This document shows, piece by piece, positions 16,437 to 25,263 of a stretch of DNA of 64,000 bases. Numbering within the stretch: the first letter of the stretch is position 1; each line of letters begins with the position of its first letter. The notes below the pieces were generated by a model. That model was not told the DNA's origin. It was given only the letters and a program-made list of their open reading frames with translations, and did not search any database. Location of the stretch: NCBI RefSeq assembly GCF_001894825.1, contig NZ_BCWY01000025.1, forward strand, positions 54,170-118,169, read 5' to 3'. This DNA comes from Rhodococcus jostii NBRC 16295 (lineage in GTDB: Bacteria > Actinomycetota > Actinomycetes > Mycobacteriales > Mycobacteriaceae). A program made the translations under genes and the position numbers.

Positions 16437-17783
16437 CTACGGGGTAGACGGACGCCCGAGTTCGGCCAACGGCACCTGGTACGTTTCGCGGGCGGTGAAG
16501 GCGGCCACGGACGAGACCAGCATGCAGAGCGCCGTGAACGCCGCGACGGGCACCCACGCGTTCACCCCGGTGCCCAGCAGCGCCCAGCCGATCGCCGGGG
16601 CGAAGCCTGCGATGAGGAACCCGATCTGCGTGCCGACCGCGAAACCGGAATAGCGCACCGGCGCCGCGAACATCTCGGTGAAGAAGCTCGGCCACAGACC
16701 GTTCACCATCGAGTAGAACAGCGTCATCGTCAGCAGCGCCGCACCGAAGATCAGCGGAACGGAACCGACCGAGATGGCCCAGAAGTACGCGAAGATCGTC
16801 ACCGCGCACCCGAGGGTGCCGGTGATCCAGACGGGGCGTCGTCCGATGCGGTCCGACAGCTTGGCGAGCAGCGGTATCGCGACAATGGAACCCGCGATCG
16901 ACACCGACGACGTCCACAGCATCGTGGTGCGGTCGATGCCGACGTCGGGTCCGGTGGCGTAGGCCAGCCCGAAGACGGTGAACACCGTCTGGCCGACGGC
17001 GAACAGCGAGCACAGCGCGATGCGCAGGACGTCCCGCCACTGCGTCGTCACGACCGTCACGACGGGCAGCTTCTGCACCTCCGCGCGATCGCGGGACTCC
17101 TCGAACACCGGGGTCTCGTCGAGCTTGGTACGGACGAAGTAGGCCACCACGAGCATGACGGCGCTGCACCAGAACGGGATTCGCCACCCCCAGCTGTCGA
17201 GTTGCTCCTTCGGCAGCGCGGCCACGGGGATGAACACGAGGGTGGCGAGCACCATGCCGGCGGCGTACCCCGTCATGGTGAAGCTGGTGAAGAACGCGCG
17301 TCGCCCCTCCGGCGAATGCTCGAGCGTCAGCGTGCTGGCGCCGGCCGCCTCACCGCCCGCGGAGAAACCCTGCGCGAGGCGGCACAGCACGAGAAGGATC
17401 GGGGCGGCGATGCCGATCTGCTCGTAGGTGGGCAGGAATCCGATGGCCAGACTCGACAGTCCCATGATGAGCAGCGTCAGCAACAGAATCTTCTTGCGGC
17501 CCAGCTTGTCACCGAAGTGGCCCAGCACGATTCCGCCGACCGGCCGGGCCACGTAGCCCACACCGAACGTCGCGAGCGCGGCCACGGTGCCGATAGCGTC
17601 GTTGCCGGCCGGGAAGAACGTGTGCCCGAAGACGAGGGCGGCGGCGGATCCGTAGATGAAGAAGTCGTAATACTCGAGCGCGCTGCCGAGGAACGACGCG
17701 AGCGCCGCCTTCTTCGGCGTCTTCGCGGCCTCGGTGGGTTTCGCGGTGGTCGGGCTGTCGTGTGTGACGGCGGAAACGTTCAT
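16437..17783 (-). CDS. MHS-family MFS carrier
   Basis: A 448-residue, 12-helix MFS protein of the metabolite:proton symporter group. Signatures are the first helix ALEYYDFFIYG, the helix 2-3 loop GHFGDKLGRKK and RLAQGFSAGGEAAG in helix 4. The group imports organic acids and zwitterions. ATG at 17783 follows AGGAGAG. It is followed by the IclR gene in the same transcript, and a palindromic 13-mer lies 75 bp upstream. It likely imports the substrate of the KstD-like/SDR enzymes. Confidence 0.9.
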   Translation of the reverse strand: MNVSAVTHDSPTTAKPTEAAKTPKKAALASFLGSALEYYDFFIYGSAAALVFGHTFFPAGNDAIGTVAALATFGVGYVARPVGGIVLGHFGDKLGRKKILLLTLLIMGLSSLAIGFLPTYEQIGIAAPILLVLCRLAQGFSAGGEAAGASTLTLEHSPEGRRAFFTSFTMTGYAAGMVLATLVFIPVAALPKEQLDSWGWRIPFWCSAVMLVVAYFVRTKLDETPVFEESRDRAEVQKLPVVTVVTTQWRDVLRIALCSLFAVGQTVFTVFGLAYATGPDVGIDRTTMLWTSSVSIAGSIVAIPLLAKLSDRIGRRPVWITGTLGCAVTIFAYFWAISVGSVPLIFGAALLTMTLFYSMVNGLWPSFFTEMFAAPVRYSGFAVGTQIGFLIAGFAPAIGWALLGTGVNAWVPVAAFTALCMLVSSVAAFTARETYQVPLAELGRPSTP

Positions 17784-17857
17784 CGACTCTCCTGCGATCG
17801 GGCCTGGCGTGGTGTGACACAACGTGCCAACCGCGCCTACCCGTGCGCAACGTCACA

Positions 17858-17870
17858 TCCATCCATTGGA
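17858..17870. promoter_or_regulatory. Candidate IclR operator, site 2
   Basis: TCCATCCATTGGA, identical in sequence to site 1 (15629-15641) read on the other strand. It lies 75 bp upstream of the MHS carrier start, in the short gap after the secreted-protein gene. Confidence 0.55.
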
Positions 17871-17883
17871 AAGTCGGCACCGG

Positions 17884-19161
17884 CTACGGCTGCGCCGGGG
17901 ACAGCTCCCAGCCGGTGCTCATGTCGCGGGCGAGGTCGGGCACCCGCCGCAGCACCCGCTGACTCTCGACGAAGTCGCGAAACGGGATGGCGAGCAGAGC
18001 CCGCAGTTCTCCCGGCCGGCCCTCGGCGAGTCGCTGGTAGGACGACGCGATGTCGCTGACGATGTACTGCCAGCGCGGTTCCCGATCGGCCCAGTTGAAA
18101 GCGGGCAGCGGTGTGCGGAGACGGTAGTGCGAGCCGTTGGCGTCGCCGGTGACCGACATCGGCGCAACCTTCCCCGGTGCACGCGAGCCGGGAACCGAGG
18201 GCTGCGCCGCCAGAGTGGTGGCATAGGTGAGTGCCCGGCCGACACCGTCCCGGGCCGCGGCGGTGACGTCCCACTGATCGGCGATGATCTGATTCTGTTC
18301 CCGCGACGCCATCCGGAACAGGGCGTCGACGTTCCCCGCCGGCGTCCCCGAAAAGATGCCGTTCCAGGCGATCTCGGCGTTCTCGTCCAGCAGCCCGGAG
18401 GCGGCCATCTCCTCGACGGCGGCCCTGCCCTCGTTCAGATACGCCTCGTGCATGGGCACCATGTCGAAATAGATGTGCTTCTGCATCATCAGCAGACGTT
18501 TCTGATACCAGTCCATGTCCTCGGCGGTCATCGCCGGACCGACGGTGGCGAGCGTTCTCGGGTCCGGGGGCAGCAGCGTCATGGCCTCGCCGGGCAACCC
18601 GCCGACCGTGGACGCGACGGCGTTGCCGAGCGCATGGACGGCGTCCACGCCGAGCACGGTCCGGCCGAGGTCGAGGTCCCAGAAGCCCGCGGCGAACGAC
18701 CCTCCCGCCAAACCCGCCATGCCGGACCAGTAGAGCTCGGCGCGCTGGAGTTGGTACCGGCCGTAGTTCTCGTAGACGCGGTCGACTACGGCGGCGTTGG
18801 CGAGCAGACCGGCATTCGGATCCCACGCGGCCAGGTCGATTCCCGACGCTTCGCTTCCCCGCGCGAGCCAATACTGTTGCAGCAGAGCCGCATACCGTGT
18901 CGCGGCAACTCCGTCGGCGCGAGCCGACGCCAGCGCGGCACCGAGCGCGGCGGAGTCGGTGGGCAGCCGAGGGTCGAGGCCGCCGATCGACTCGGCCGCC
19001 GCGTTTGCCGGCGTGATGTCGAGGAGGCTCTCGTAACCGGTGGCGTGTGCGACGGCTGGCATCGGCGCCGCGAGTACGACGACGCCGAGCAGCGCGACGA
19101 GCACCGAGCGGATCGTCGTGGTGCGGACCCACGGTGATTGGCAGTGCACAGCACCGGGCAT
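17884..19161 (-). CDS. Secreted protein of unknown family
   Basis: A 425-residue protein I cannot assign to a named family. The N-terminus has a basic stretch followed by SVLVALLGVVVLAAPMPAVA, a Sec signal peptide likely cut near AHA. The mature part is helix-rich and alanine-rich, with aromatic patches (DMDWYQKRLLMMQKHIYF) and no cysteines or transmembrane segments. An internal GTG about 11 codons in would give a tidier signal peptide. It stands alone, 113 bp after the hairpin that ends the TetR gene. Export to the envelope is fairly safe; function is unknown. Confidence 0.75.
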   Translation of the reverse strand: MPGAVHCQSPWVRTTTIRSVLVALLGVVVLAAPMPAVAHATGYESLLDITPANAAAESIGGLDPRLPTDSAALGAALASARADGVAATRYAALLQQYWLARGSEASGIDLAAWDPNAGLLANAAVVDRVYENYGRYQLQRAELYWSGMAGLAGGSFAAGFWDLDLGRTVLGVDAVHALGNAVASTVGGLPGEAMTLLPPDPRTLATVGPAMTAEDMDWYQKRLLMMQKHIYFDMVPMHEAYLNEGRAAVEEMAASGLLDENAEIAWNGIFSGTPAGNVDALFRMASREQNQIIADQWDVTAAARDGVGRALTYATTLAAQPSVPGSRAPGKVAPMSVTGDANGSHYRLRTPLPAFNWADREPRWQYIVSDIASSYQRLAEGRPGELRALLAIPFRDFVESQRVLRRVPDLARDMSTGWELSPAQP

Positions 19162-19239
19162 GTCAGGTATTTAACAACATATATGTGATGGTGTCCGGTA
19201 TTTGCCCGAATTCCCCCTGGCACACGTAATTCCAGGTCA

Positions 19240-19291
19240 CCCCATGTGAGTGGCAATGTGTGCGCCGGCACGCATTGCCACTCACATGGGG
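19240..19291. terminator. GTGAGTGG hairpin at 3' end of TetR gene
   Basis: Perfect 19-bp stem, CCCCATGTGAGTGGCAATG at 19240-19258 and its complement at 19273-19291, with a 14-base loop that can pair further (GTGC/GCAC). The TetR stop codon lies inside the right arm. A nearly identical element is at 27185-27233. Confidence 0.75.
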
Positions 19292-19944
19292 TGGGGGCCG
19301 AGCCTGCCCAGGACGGCCGAGAGAATGGTGTGCGAGCTGTCGATGACGGACTCGATCGGCTGCGGGTTCTCGGCCAGCACCCACTGCTGGGCGATCATCA
19401 GCACCGCGCCCACCAGGCCGGTCGCGAGCGTGCGCAGGTGGGGGTCGGGGAACGCGGCCTGGTCGACGGCCGGCCCGATGACGACGAGAACGGCATCCAC
19501 GAAGGACCGGGTGACGCGGCGGTAAGCGATGTCGACCTCCGGCCCGACACCCAGGACCTCCTGGAACGCGATCCGCGGGATGCGCGGGTCTTCGGCGACG
19601 GACTCGAAGAACGCGGTCAGCGCGCCGCGCACCCGGGCGTCCAGATCGGCACCGCCTTCCCCCGCGCCGCGCAGGACGCTGTCGCGCAGACTGTCGGTGA
19701 CACTCGCATACGCCGCCAGCAGTAGGGCCTCGCTGTCGTCGAAGGACTCGTAGAAGTAGCGCTTGGTCAACCCCGCCGTGGTGCAGATCTTCTCGACCGT
19801 CGCGGTCCGGTATCCGCTGGTCCCGAACACCTCGACGGCAGCGTCGACGAGGCGCACGCGGCGATCTTCCTGCCGCTGCCGGGGGCCCGCACCGCGGTAG
19901 GTGCGGCCCGTCTCGTCGAGCCTGGGCGAACTCACGCCCCCCAT
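19282..19944 (-). CDS. TetR-family regulator
   Basis: A 220-residue TetR-type protein. The helix-turn-helix runs from about residue 25 (VRLVDAAVEVFGTSGYRTAT) to KRYFYESF. The ligand domain has the alanine-rich helices of the family. ATG at 19944 is preferred: the only longer reading would need a TTG. It is divergent from the SDR-EthA/MymA-like operon, with 68 bp between starts. This resembles the EthR-EthA layout of mycobacteria, but its ligand domain does not look like EthR. A palindrome and direct repeats in the gap are likely operator sequence. The last codons lie in a terminator hairpin. Confidence 0.88.
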   Translation of the reverse strand: MGGVSSPRLDETGRTYRGAGPRQRQEDRRVRLVDAAVEVFGTSGYRTATVEKICTTAGLTKRYFYESFDDSEALLLAAYASVTDSLRDSVLRGAGEGGADLDARVRGALTAFFESVAEDPRIPRIAFQEVLGVGPEVDIAYRRVTRSFVDAVLVVIGPAVDQAAFPDPHLRTLATGLVGAVLMIAQQWVLAENPQPIESVIDSSHTILSAVLGRLGPHPM

Positions 19945-19946
19945 AT

Positions 19947-19988
19947 TGACACCGCACAGTTCCAGATACAAACTGACACCGAACGGTG
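19947..19988. promoter_or_regulatory. Candidate TetR operator, repeats and palindrome
   Basis: TGACACCG occurs at 19947-19954 and again at 19974-19981; the second copy runs into a perfect CACCG-AA-CGGTG palindrome (19977-19988). All lie in the 68-bp gap between the divergent TetR and SDR starts, as expected for a shared operator. Confidence 0.5.
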
Positions 19989-20012
19989 CCAGATCACACG
20001 CCAGGAGATCGC

Positions 20013-20906
20013 ATGCCCACGCTCAGGAACAAAGTCGCACTCGTCACCGGCGCCGCGCGTGGCATCGGAGCCGAGACCTCCCGCGCCCTCGCCCGCAAGG
20101 GCGTCAAACTCGTTCTGATCGATCTGGACGCCGAGCCGCTGAAGGCCCTCGCCGCCGAACTCGGTGACGACGTCGCGCTCGCCGTGGCCGCGGACGTCTG
20201 CGATCTGGCCGCCGTGCAGAAGGCCGTCGACGCCGGTGTCGCGAAGTTCGGCGGCATCGACCTCGTTCTCGCGAACGCCGGAATCGCCAGCTTCGGCTCG
20301 GTGATGCAGGTCGATCCGGCCACGTTCAAACGGGTCATCGACATCAACATTCTCGGCGTCTTCTACACCGTCCGGGCTGCGCTTCCGTCCGTGATCGAGC
20401 GCAAGGGCTACATCCTGGTCGTCTCGTCACTCGCCGCGTTCGCGCCCGCAGCCGGTCTGACGGCGTACAACGCCAGCAAGGCAGGCGTCGAACATTTCGC
20501 CAACGCCCTCCGTCTCGAGGTCGCCCACCGCGGCGTCACCGTCGGCTCGGCCCACATGTCGTGGATCGACACCCCGCTCGTCCAGGACGCGAAAGCCGAC
20601 CTCACCGCCTTCAACCAATTTCTCGCCGCTTTACCCGGACCGCTCGGCAAGACGACGTCGGTGGATTCCTGCGTCGACGCGTTCGTGGACGGCCTGGCCA
20701 AGCGGAAACGTCGCGTGTATGTGCCACGGTGGGTCGGACTGTTCGGCTGGCTGAAAGCGGTGGTGACGTCGCGCGTCGGGGATCGCACCTTGCTGCGCCC
20801 CGTTCCCCGAATCCTTCCACTGATGGACGAGGAGGCCGCGAAGCTCGGCCGGTCCACCAGCGCACGTAATGTCGCTCTCGACGACGTCGCCGTCGACCCG
20901 AAGTAG
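20013..20906 (+). CDS. Short-chain dehydrogenase, SadH-like
   Basis: A 297-residue SDR. Cofactor motif TGAARGIG (12-19), NAG at 88-90, catalytic Ser139, Tyr152 and Lys156 (YNASK). The C-terminal extension of about 70 residues, with VYVPRWVGLFGWLKAV, is typical of the actinobacterial SadH-type group often found beside EthA/MymA-type monooxygenases. AGGAGA precedes the ATG at 20013. The monooxygenase follows 30 bp downstream in the same transcript. The pair may interconvert an alcohol, a ketone and an ester; the substrate is unknown. Confidence 0.9.
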   Translation: MPTLRNKVALVTGAARGIGAETSRALARKGVKLVLIDLDAEPLKALAAELGDDVALAVAADVCDLAAVQKAVDAGVAKFGGIDLVLANAGIASFGSVMQVDPATFKRVIDINILGVFYTVRAALPSVIERKGYILVVSSLAAFAPAAGLTAYNASKAGVEHFANALRLEVAHRGVTVGSAHMSWIDTPLVQDAKADLTAFNQFLAALPGPLGKTTSVDSCVDAFVDGLAKRKRRVYVPRWVGLFGWLKAVVTSRVGDRTLLRPVPRILPLMDEEAAKLGRSTSARNVALDDVAVDPK

Positions 20907-20936
20907 CCACCCTTCCCCGCCAGCGAGAGAGTGTTC

Positions 20937-22451
20937 ATGTCACACACCGATACCGCCGCCGACACCACCGGCGCGAAAGCGCCCGTCGAACATCTCGACG
21001 TGCTGATCATCGGCGCCGGACTGTCCGGGATCGGTGCCGCATACCACCTGCAGGACAACTTCCCCCGCCGCACCTACGCGATCCTGGAGAGCCGGGAGTC
21101 GATCGGTGGAACGTGGGACCTGTTCCGCTACCCCGGCATTCGTTCCGACTCCGACATGTACACGCTCGGCTACCGATTCAAGCCGTGGGAGAACGACAAG
21201 TCGATCGCCGACGGGCCGTCGATCCTCGAGTACGTCAAGGGCACGGCGGCCGAGCACGGCATCGACCGGAACATCCGGTTGCGGCATCGGGTGGTCCGCG
21301 CCGAGTGGTCCACCGCCGACGCGCAGTGGACGGTCGACGCGGAGCGCACCGACACCGGTGAGAAGGTCCGGTTCACCGCCGGCTTCCTGATGTCCTGCAG
21401 CGGCTATTACCGCTACGACGAGGGCTACACCCCCGAGTTCCCGGGCATCGACCGGTTCGCGGGGCAGGTCGTGCACCCGCAGAAGTGGCCCGAGGACCTC
21501 GACTACGCGGGCAAGCGCGTCGTCATCATCGGCAGCGGGGCCACCGCGGTGACGCTGGCACCGTCGATGGCCGCCGAGGCCGCACACGTGACCATGCTGC
21601 AACGGTCGCCGACTTACATCATCTCGATGCCGGCGAAGGACAAACTGGCCAACAAGCTCCGACGGCACCTGCCCGCCCGGCTCGCGTACGCGCTCACGCG
21701 GCTGAAGAACGCGTCGGTCGCGACGGCGATCTACCAACTGTGCCAGCGCTATCCACAGTTCATGAAGGGGCGCATCCGGCAGATGCAGGAGAAATGGCTG
21801 CCGAAGGGGTACGACATCGACACCCACTTCACGCCCCGGTACAACCCGTGGGACCAGCGACTGTGCCTCGTGCCCAACGGAGATCTATTCCGTTCCATCC
21901 GGAACGACGAGGTGTCGATCGTGACCGATCACATCGACACCTTCACCGAATCCGGTATCACGCTGAAGTCCGGTGAGGTGTTGCATGCCGACATCGTCAT
22001 CACGGCAACGGGTTTGAACCTGCTCGCGTTCGGCGGGATGACGCTCGCCGTCGACGGCCGCGACATCGACCTCACCGAGACCATGGCGTACAAGGGGATG
22101 ATGCTCAGCGGGGTGCCCAACTTCGCGTTCGTCATCGGCTACACCAACGCGTCCTGGACGCTCAAGGCCGACCTGGTGTGCGAGTACGTCTGCCGTCTCC
22201 TCGCGCACATGGACGACAACGGATTCGCGCAGTGCGCCCCGGAGCGGGACAGTGCGGTCGACGAGGAACCGTTCCTCGACTTCGCCGCCGGTTACGTGCT
22301 GCGGTCGGTGGAGTCGTTCCCGAAGCAGGGGTCGAAGGCACCGTGGCGGCTGCGGATGAACTACTTCCGCGACCTGGTGACCCTGCGGCACGGCAAGGTC
22401 GTCGACGACGCGATGGTCTTTGCGGCTCCGCCGCCCGTGAGTACTTCTTAA
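20937..22451 (+). CDS. EthA/MymA-like Baeyer-Villiger monooxygenase
   Basis: A 504-residue FAD- and NADPH-dependent monooxygenase. The FAD site is GAGLSGIG (26-33), the Baeyer-Villiger fingerprint is FAGQVVHPQKWP (174-185) and the NADPH site is GSGATA. Long stretches, such as GGTWDLFRYPGIRSDSDMYT and NPWDQRLCLVPNGDLFR, are as I remember them in mycobacterial EthA and MymA, so it belongs to that clade. These enzymes oxidise ketones to esters and activate thioamide drugs. ATG at 20937 has GAGAGA seven bases upstream. It follows an SDR under a divergent TetR. A terminator hairpin overlaps its stop codon. Confidence 0.9.
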   Translation: MSHTDTAADTTGAKAPVEHLDVLIIGAGLSGIGAAYHLQDNFPRRTYAILESRESIGGTWDLFRYPGIRSDSDMYTLGYRFKPWENDKSIADGPSILEYVKGTAAEHGIDRNIRLRHRVVRAEWSTADAQWTVDAERTDTGEKVRFTAGFLMSCSGYYRYDEGYTPEFPGIDRFAGQVVHPQKWPEDLDYAGKRVVIIGSGATAVTLAPSMAAEAAHVTMLQRSPTYIISMPAKDKLANKLRRHLPARLAYALTRLKNASVATAIYQLCQRYPQFMKGRIRQMQEKWLPKGYDIDTHFTPRYNPWDQRLCLVPNGDLFRSIRNDEVSIVTDHIDTFTESGITLKSGEVLHADIVITATGLNLLAFGGMTLAVDGRDIDLTETMAYKGMMLSGVPNFAFVIGYTNASWTLKADLVCEYVCRLLAHMDDNGFAQCAPERDSAVDEEPFLDFAAGYVLRSVESFPKQGSKAPWRLRMNYFRDLVTLRHGKVVDDAMVFAAPPPVSTS

Positions 22452-22476
22452 CCACGGGCGGTTAACAAGTACTCAC
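22437..22476. terminator. GTGAGTACTT hairpin at 3' end of monooxygenase
   Basis: Arms GTGAGTACTTcTTAACC (22437-22453) and GGTTAAcAAGTACTCAC (22460-22476), one mismatch, 6-base loop. The monooxygenase TAA stop is inside the left arm. It shares the GTGAGT/ACTCAC base with three other hairpins in this window. Confidence 0.7.
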
Positions 22477-22588
22477 AGGTGCATTCCGACATTCGGAAGT
22501 GAAGTTGGAAACGAGTGATCTGTCCGCCACGGTAAGTGGGTCGTGAGCCACATCACAGCCCACCTCCGAGGAAGAGCAGGTCCCGCAC

Positions 22589-23947
22589 ATGCAATTCGAC
22601 CTACGCGAACGCATCGACAACAGTCCGATGACGCGTTACCAATGGGGCGCCATCGCCATCTGCGGTCTACTCAACGTGCTCGACGGTTTCGACGTCCTCG
22701 TCATGGCGTTCACCGCGCAGTCGGTGTCGCAGGAATGGGACCTGTCGGGCTCGGTCGTCGGCCTGCTGCTCAGCGCCGGACTGTTCGGCATGGCCGCTGG
22801 GTCGCTGTTCCTGGCACCGTGGGCGGACACCATCGGTCGCCGCGCCATGATCCTGCTGTGCCTGGCGCTCGCGTCGACGGGCATGCTGCTGTCGGCGGTC
22901 AGCCAGAACGCGATCCAACTCGGCCTGCTCCGCGCCCTCACCGGCGTCGGTATCGGCGGAATCCTCGCCAGCAGCAACGTCATTGCCAGTGAGTACGCGT
23001 CGAACCGCTGGCGCGGGCTGGCCGTGAGCCTCAACTCCACCGGCTACGCCGTCGGCGCGACGGTCGGCGGAATCATCGCCGTCGTGCTGCAGAATTCGCT
23101 CGGCTGGCGCACGGTGTTCCTGTTCGGCGGGCTGTGCACGGCCGCGATCATTCCCGTCGTCTATGCGCGGCTACCCGAATCGATCGACTTCCTGCTCGTC
23201 CGGCGACCGGCCAACGCCCTCGACCGCATCAACGCCTTCGCCGTGCGGGTCGGTCAACCACGCCTCGACGACCTGCCCACCCTCCGTGCCACTGCCACCG
23301 CGGACGCCGGTTTCGCGGTGCGCGTCCTCCTGTCGCCCGAGCGGCGCCGCAGCACGCTGCTGGTGTGGTTCGCGTTCTTCATGGCGATGTTCGGCTTCTA
23401 CTTCGTCACCAGCTGGACCCCGAAACTGCTGGTCGAGGCGGGCATGTCCGCGAACCAGGGCGTCACCGGCGGAGTGCTCCTCAACCTCGGCGGCATCTTC
23501 GGCGCCACCCTCCTCGGCGCACTGTCCGCGCGGTTCGCCCTGAAGCGCGTGCTCATCGCCTACATGGCGACCGCCGGTCTGCTCCTGGTCGTCTTCGTCC
23601 CCGCCACCGCGTCCATCGTCATCGCGTTCGGGCTGGGCGCCCTGATCGGCGTCTTCGCCAACGGGTGCATCGCCGGGCTGTACGCGATCACGCCGTCGGT
23701 CTACTCGCCGTCCGTCCGCGCCACCGGCGTCGGCTGGGGCATCGGCATCGGCCGCGTCGGCGCCATCGCGTCACCGATCGTCGCCGGCGCTCTCCTCGAC
23801 CGCGACTGGTCGCCCACCCAGCTGTACATCCTCGTCGCCGCGTCCTTCGTCCTCGCCGGACTCGCGGTCTCGCGGTTGCGGTTCGAGAAGACCGGCACGG
23901 ACGCCGGCGCCACCACCGCTGCTCCGCTGGGCGCTTCGCGCCCGTGA
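22589..23947 (+). CDS. AAHS-family aromatic acid/proton symporter
   Basis: A 452-residue, 12-helix MFS carrier. Helix 1 contains LDGFDVLVMAF, the DGxD-type motif of the aromatic acid:proton symporter group (PcaK, BenK relatives), and the helix 2-3 loop is PWADTIGRRAM. It likely imports a carboxylic acid, probably aromatic. It is alone on its strand and ends in a two-way terminator shared with the convergent M20 amidohydrolase. The neighbouring hydrolase resembles hippurate-type enzymes, so a benzoate- or acylglycine-related substrate is possible but only inferred. Confidence 0.87.
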   Translation: MQFDLRERIDNSPMTRYQWGAIAICGLLNVLDGFDVLVMAFTAQSVSQEWDLSGSVVGLLLSAGLFGMAAGSLFLAPWADTIGRRAMILLCLALASTGMLLSAVSQNAIQLGLLRALTGVGIGGILASSNVIASEYASNRWRGLAVSLNSTGYAVGATVGGIIAVVLQNSLGWRTVFLFGGLCTAAIIPVVYARLPESIDFLLVRRPANALDRINAFAVRVGQPRLDDLPTLRATATADAGFAVRVLLSPERRRSTLLVWFAFFMAMFGFYFVTSWTPKLLVEAGMSANQGVTGGVLLNLGGIFGATLLGALSARFALKRVLIAYMATAGLLLVVFVPATASIVIAFGLGALIGVFANGCIAGLYAITPSVYSPSVRATGVGWGIGIGRVGAIASPIVAGALLDRDWSPTQLYILVAASFVLAGLAVSRLRFEKTGTDAGATTAAPLGASRP

Positions 23948-23986
23948 GTGGTTGACGAGTGCAGAGACTCGCTAACCACTCACGGG
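23941..23986. terminator. Bidirectional GTGAGTGG hairpin
   Basis: Arms CCCGTGAGTGGTT..CGAGT and ACTCG..AACCACTCACGGG, with a two-base internal bulge on each side and a short loop. It separates the convergent AAHS carrier (its TGA lies in the left arm) and the M20 amidohydrolase. Confidence 0.75.
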
Positions 23987-23996
23987 CCCGGAGGGC

Positions 23997-25220
23997 CTAG
24001 ATCCCGACCTTCGACAGGATGGCGGTCATCGCCGCCTGGACGCCGGTGGAGAGGGTGGGTTCCGCGACGGGGGCGAAGAACGGTGAGTGGTTCACCGGCA
24101 CCGGCTTTCCGCTGTCGAGGGTCTCCGCGGTGTGGCCGCCGAACATCCAGAAGACCGACGGCACCCCGATCGCCTCGGCGAGGAGACCGAAGTCCTCCGA
24201 ACCCATCATCGGCGACGACGCGATGACGTTGTTCTCGCCCAGCACCTTCCGCAGCTCGGCGACGAGTTCGGCGGTGGCGTCGGGATCGTTGTAGTTGCGC
24301 GGGAACGTGTACAGCTCCTCGATCAGCGGCGTCGGCGCCCCGGACGCGTCGGCCTCGGCGTAGATGATGCGGCGCAGCGCGGCGTTGACCTGTTCGCGCA
24401 CCTCGGGATCGAGGGTGCGCACGTTGATCGTGAACTCGGCGCGGTCCGCGATGATGTTCTCCTTCAGTCCCGCGTGGAACGTCGCGACCGTCACCACCGC
24501 CGACTTCAGCGGGGAAACCTCGCGGGACACGATGGTCTGGATGCGGTTGATCATGTTGACGCCCTGAATGATCGGGTCGATCGAATCCTGCGGCTGGGAA
24601 CCGTGCGAGCCCTGCCCGTAGACGGTGACCTTCAGGGAGTCGGCCATGGCCATCGCGGCGCCACTGGTCACGTGCACGGTTCCGGCGAGCATCGGACCGA
24701 CGTGCTGCCCGAAGACGATCTCCGGCTTCGGCGCCCGATCCCACAGTCCGTCCTCGACCATCGCCTTCGCTCCGGCTGCGGTTTCCTCGCCCGGCTGGAA
24801 CAGGAACACGATCGTGCCGGCCCACGCCTCCCGTGCTCCGGCGAGCAGTTCGGCGACGGTGAGCAGGGTGGCGACGTGCGTGTCGTGGCCGCAGCCGTGC
24901 ATCACGGGCACCTCGGTGCCGTCGTCGAGGTGTCCGGTCGCGACGCTGGCGTAGTCGACGCCGGTGTCCTCGGCGATCGGCAGTCCGTCCGAATCGGCAC
25001 GGAACGCGACGGTGGGGCCGTCGCCGTTGGTCAGGACACCCACCACACCGGTGCCGCCGCAGACGAAGGTGTCGATTCCCAGGGCGACGAGGGAACTCTG
25101 GATCAGTTCGGCGGTCTTGTGTTCCTGCATCGACAGTTCGGGATTCGCGTGCAGGTGCCGATAGAGGTCGTGCATCTTCGTCCGCAGCTCGTCGGTGAGC
25201 GCGATCGGCATGTCGGTCAT
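23997..25220 (-). CDS. M20 amidohydrolase, hippurate-hydrolase type
   Basis: A 407-residue zinc- or manganese-dependent amidohydrolase. Signatures are FRADSDGLPI (73-82), the metal cysteine and histidine in MHGCGHDTH (107-115), FQPGEETAAG and a late MMGSEDFG. This set marks the M20D group that cleaves N-acyl amino acids such as hippurate (N-benzoylglycine). ATG at 25220 follows AAGG. It is 43 bp downstream of two membrane-protein genes whose leader carries a glycine riboswitch, so its substrate is plausibly an acyl-glycine or glycine peptide. Release of glycine would feed the nearby cleavage system. Substrate is inference. Confidence 0.88.
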   Translation of the reverse strand: MTDMPIALTDELRTKMHDLYRHLHANPELSMQEHKTAELIQSSLVALGIDTFVCGGTGVVGVLTNGDGPTVAFRADSDGLPIAEDTGVDYASVATGHLDDGTEVPVMHGCGHDTHVATLLTVAELLAGAREAWAGTIVFLFQPGEETAAGAKAMVEDGLWDRAPKPEIVFGQHVGPMLAGTVHVTSGAAMAMADSLKVTVYGQGSHGSQPQDSIDPIIQGVNMINRIQTIVSREVSPLKSAVVTVATFHAGLKENIIADRAEFTINVRTLDPEVREQVNAALRRIIYAEADASGAPTPLIEELYTFPRNYNDPDATAELVAELRKVLGENNVIASSPMMGSEDFGLLAEAIGVPSVFWMFGGHTAETLDSGKPVPVNHSPFFAPVAEPTLSTGVQAAMTAILSKVGI

Positions 25221-25263
25221 GGAGCCTTCTTTCGAATCAGGTGTAGGTGACGCGTATCGATTC

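Noticed and set aside
19282..22451. Calling the TetR-monooxygenase pair ethR-ethA
   Set aside because: The monooxygenase is EthA/MymA-like, but the TetR ligand domain does not resemble EthR and an SDR intervenes, so only a 'like' label is justified.
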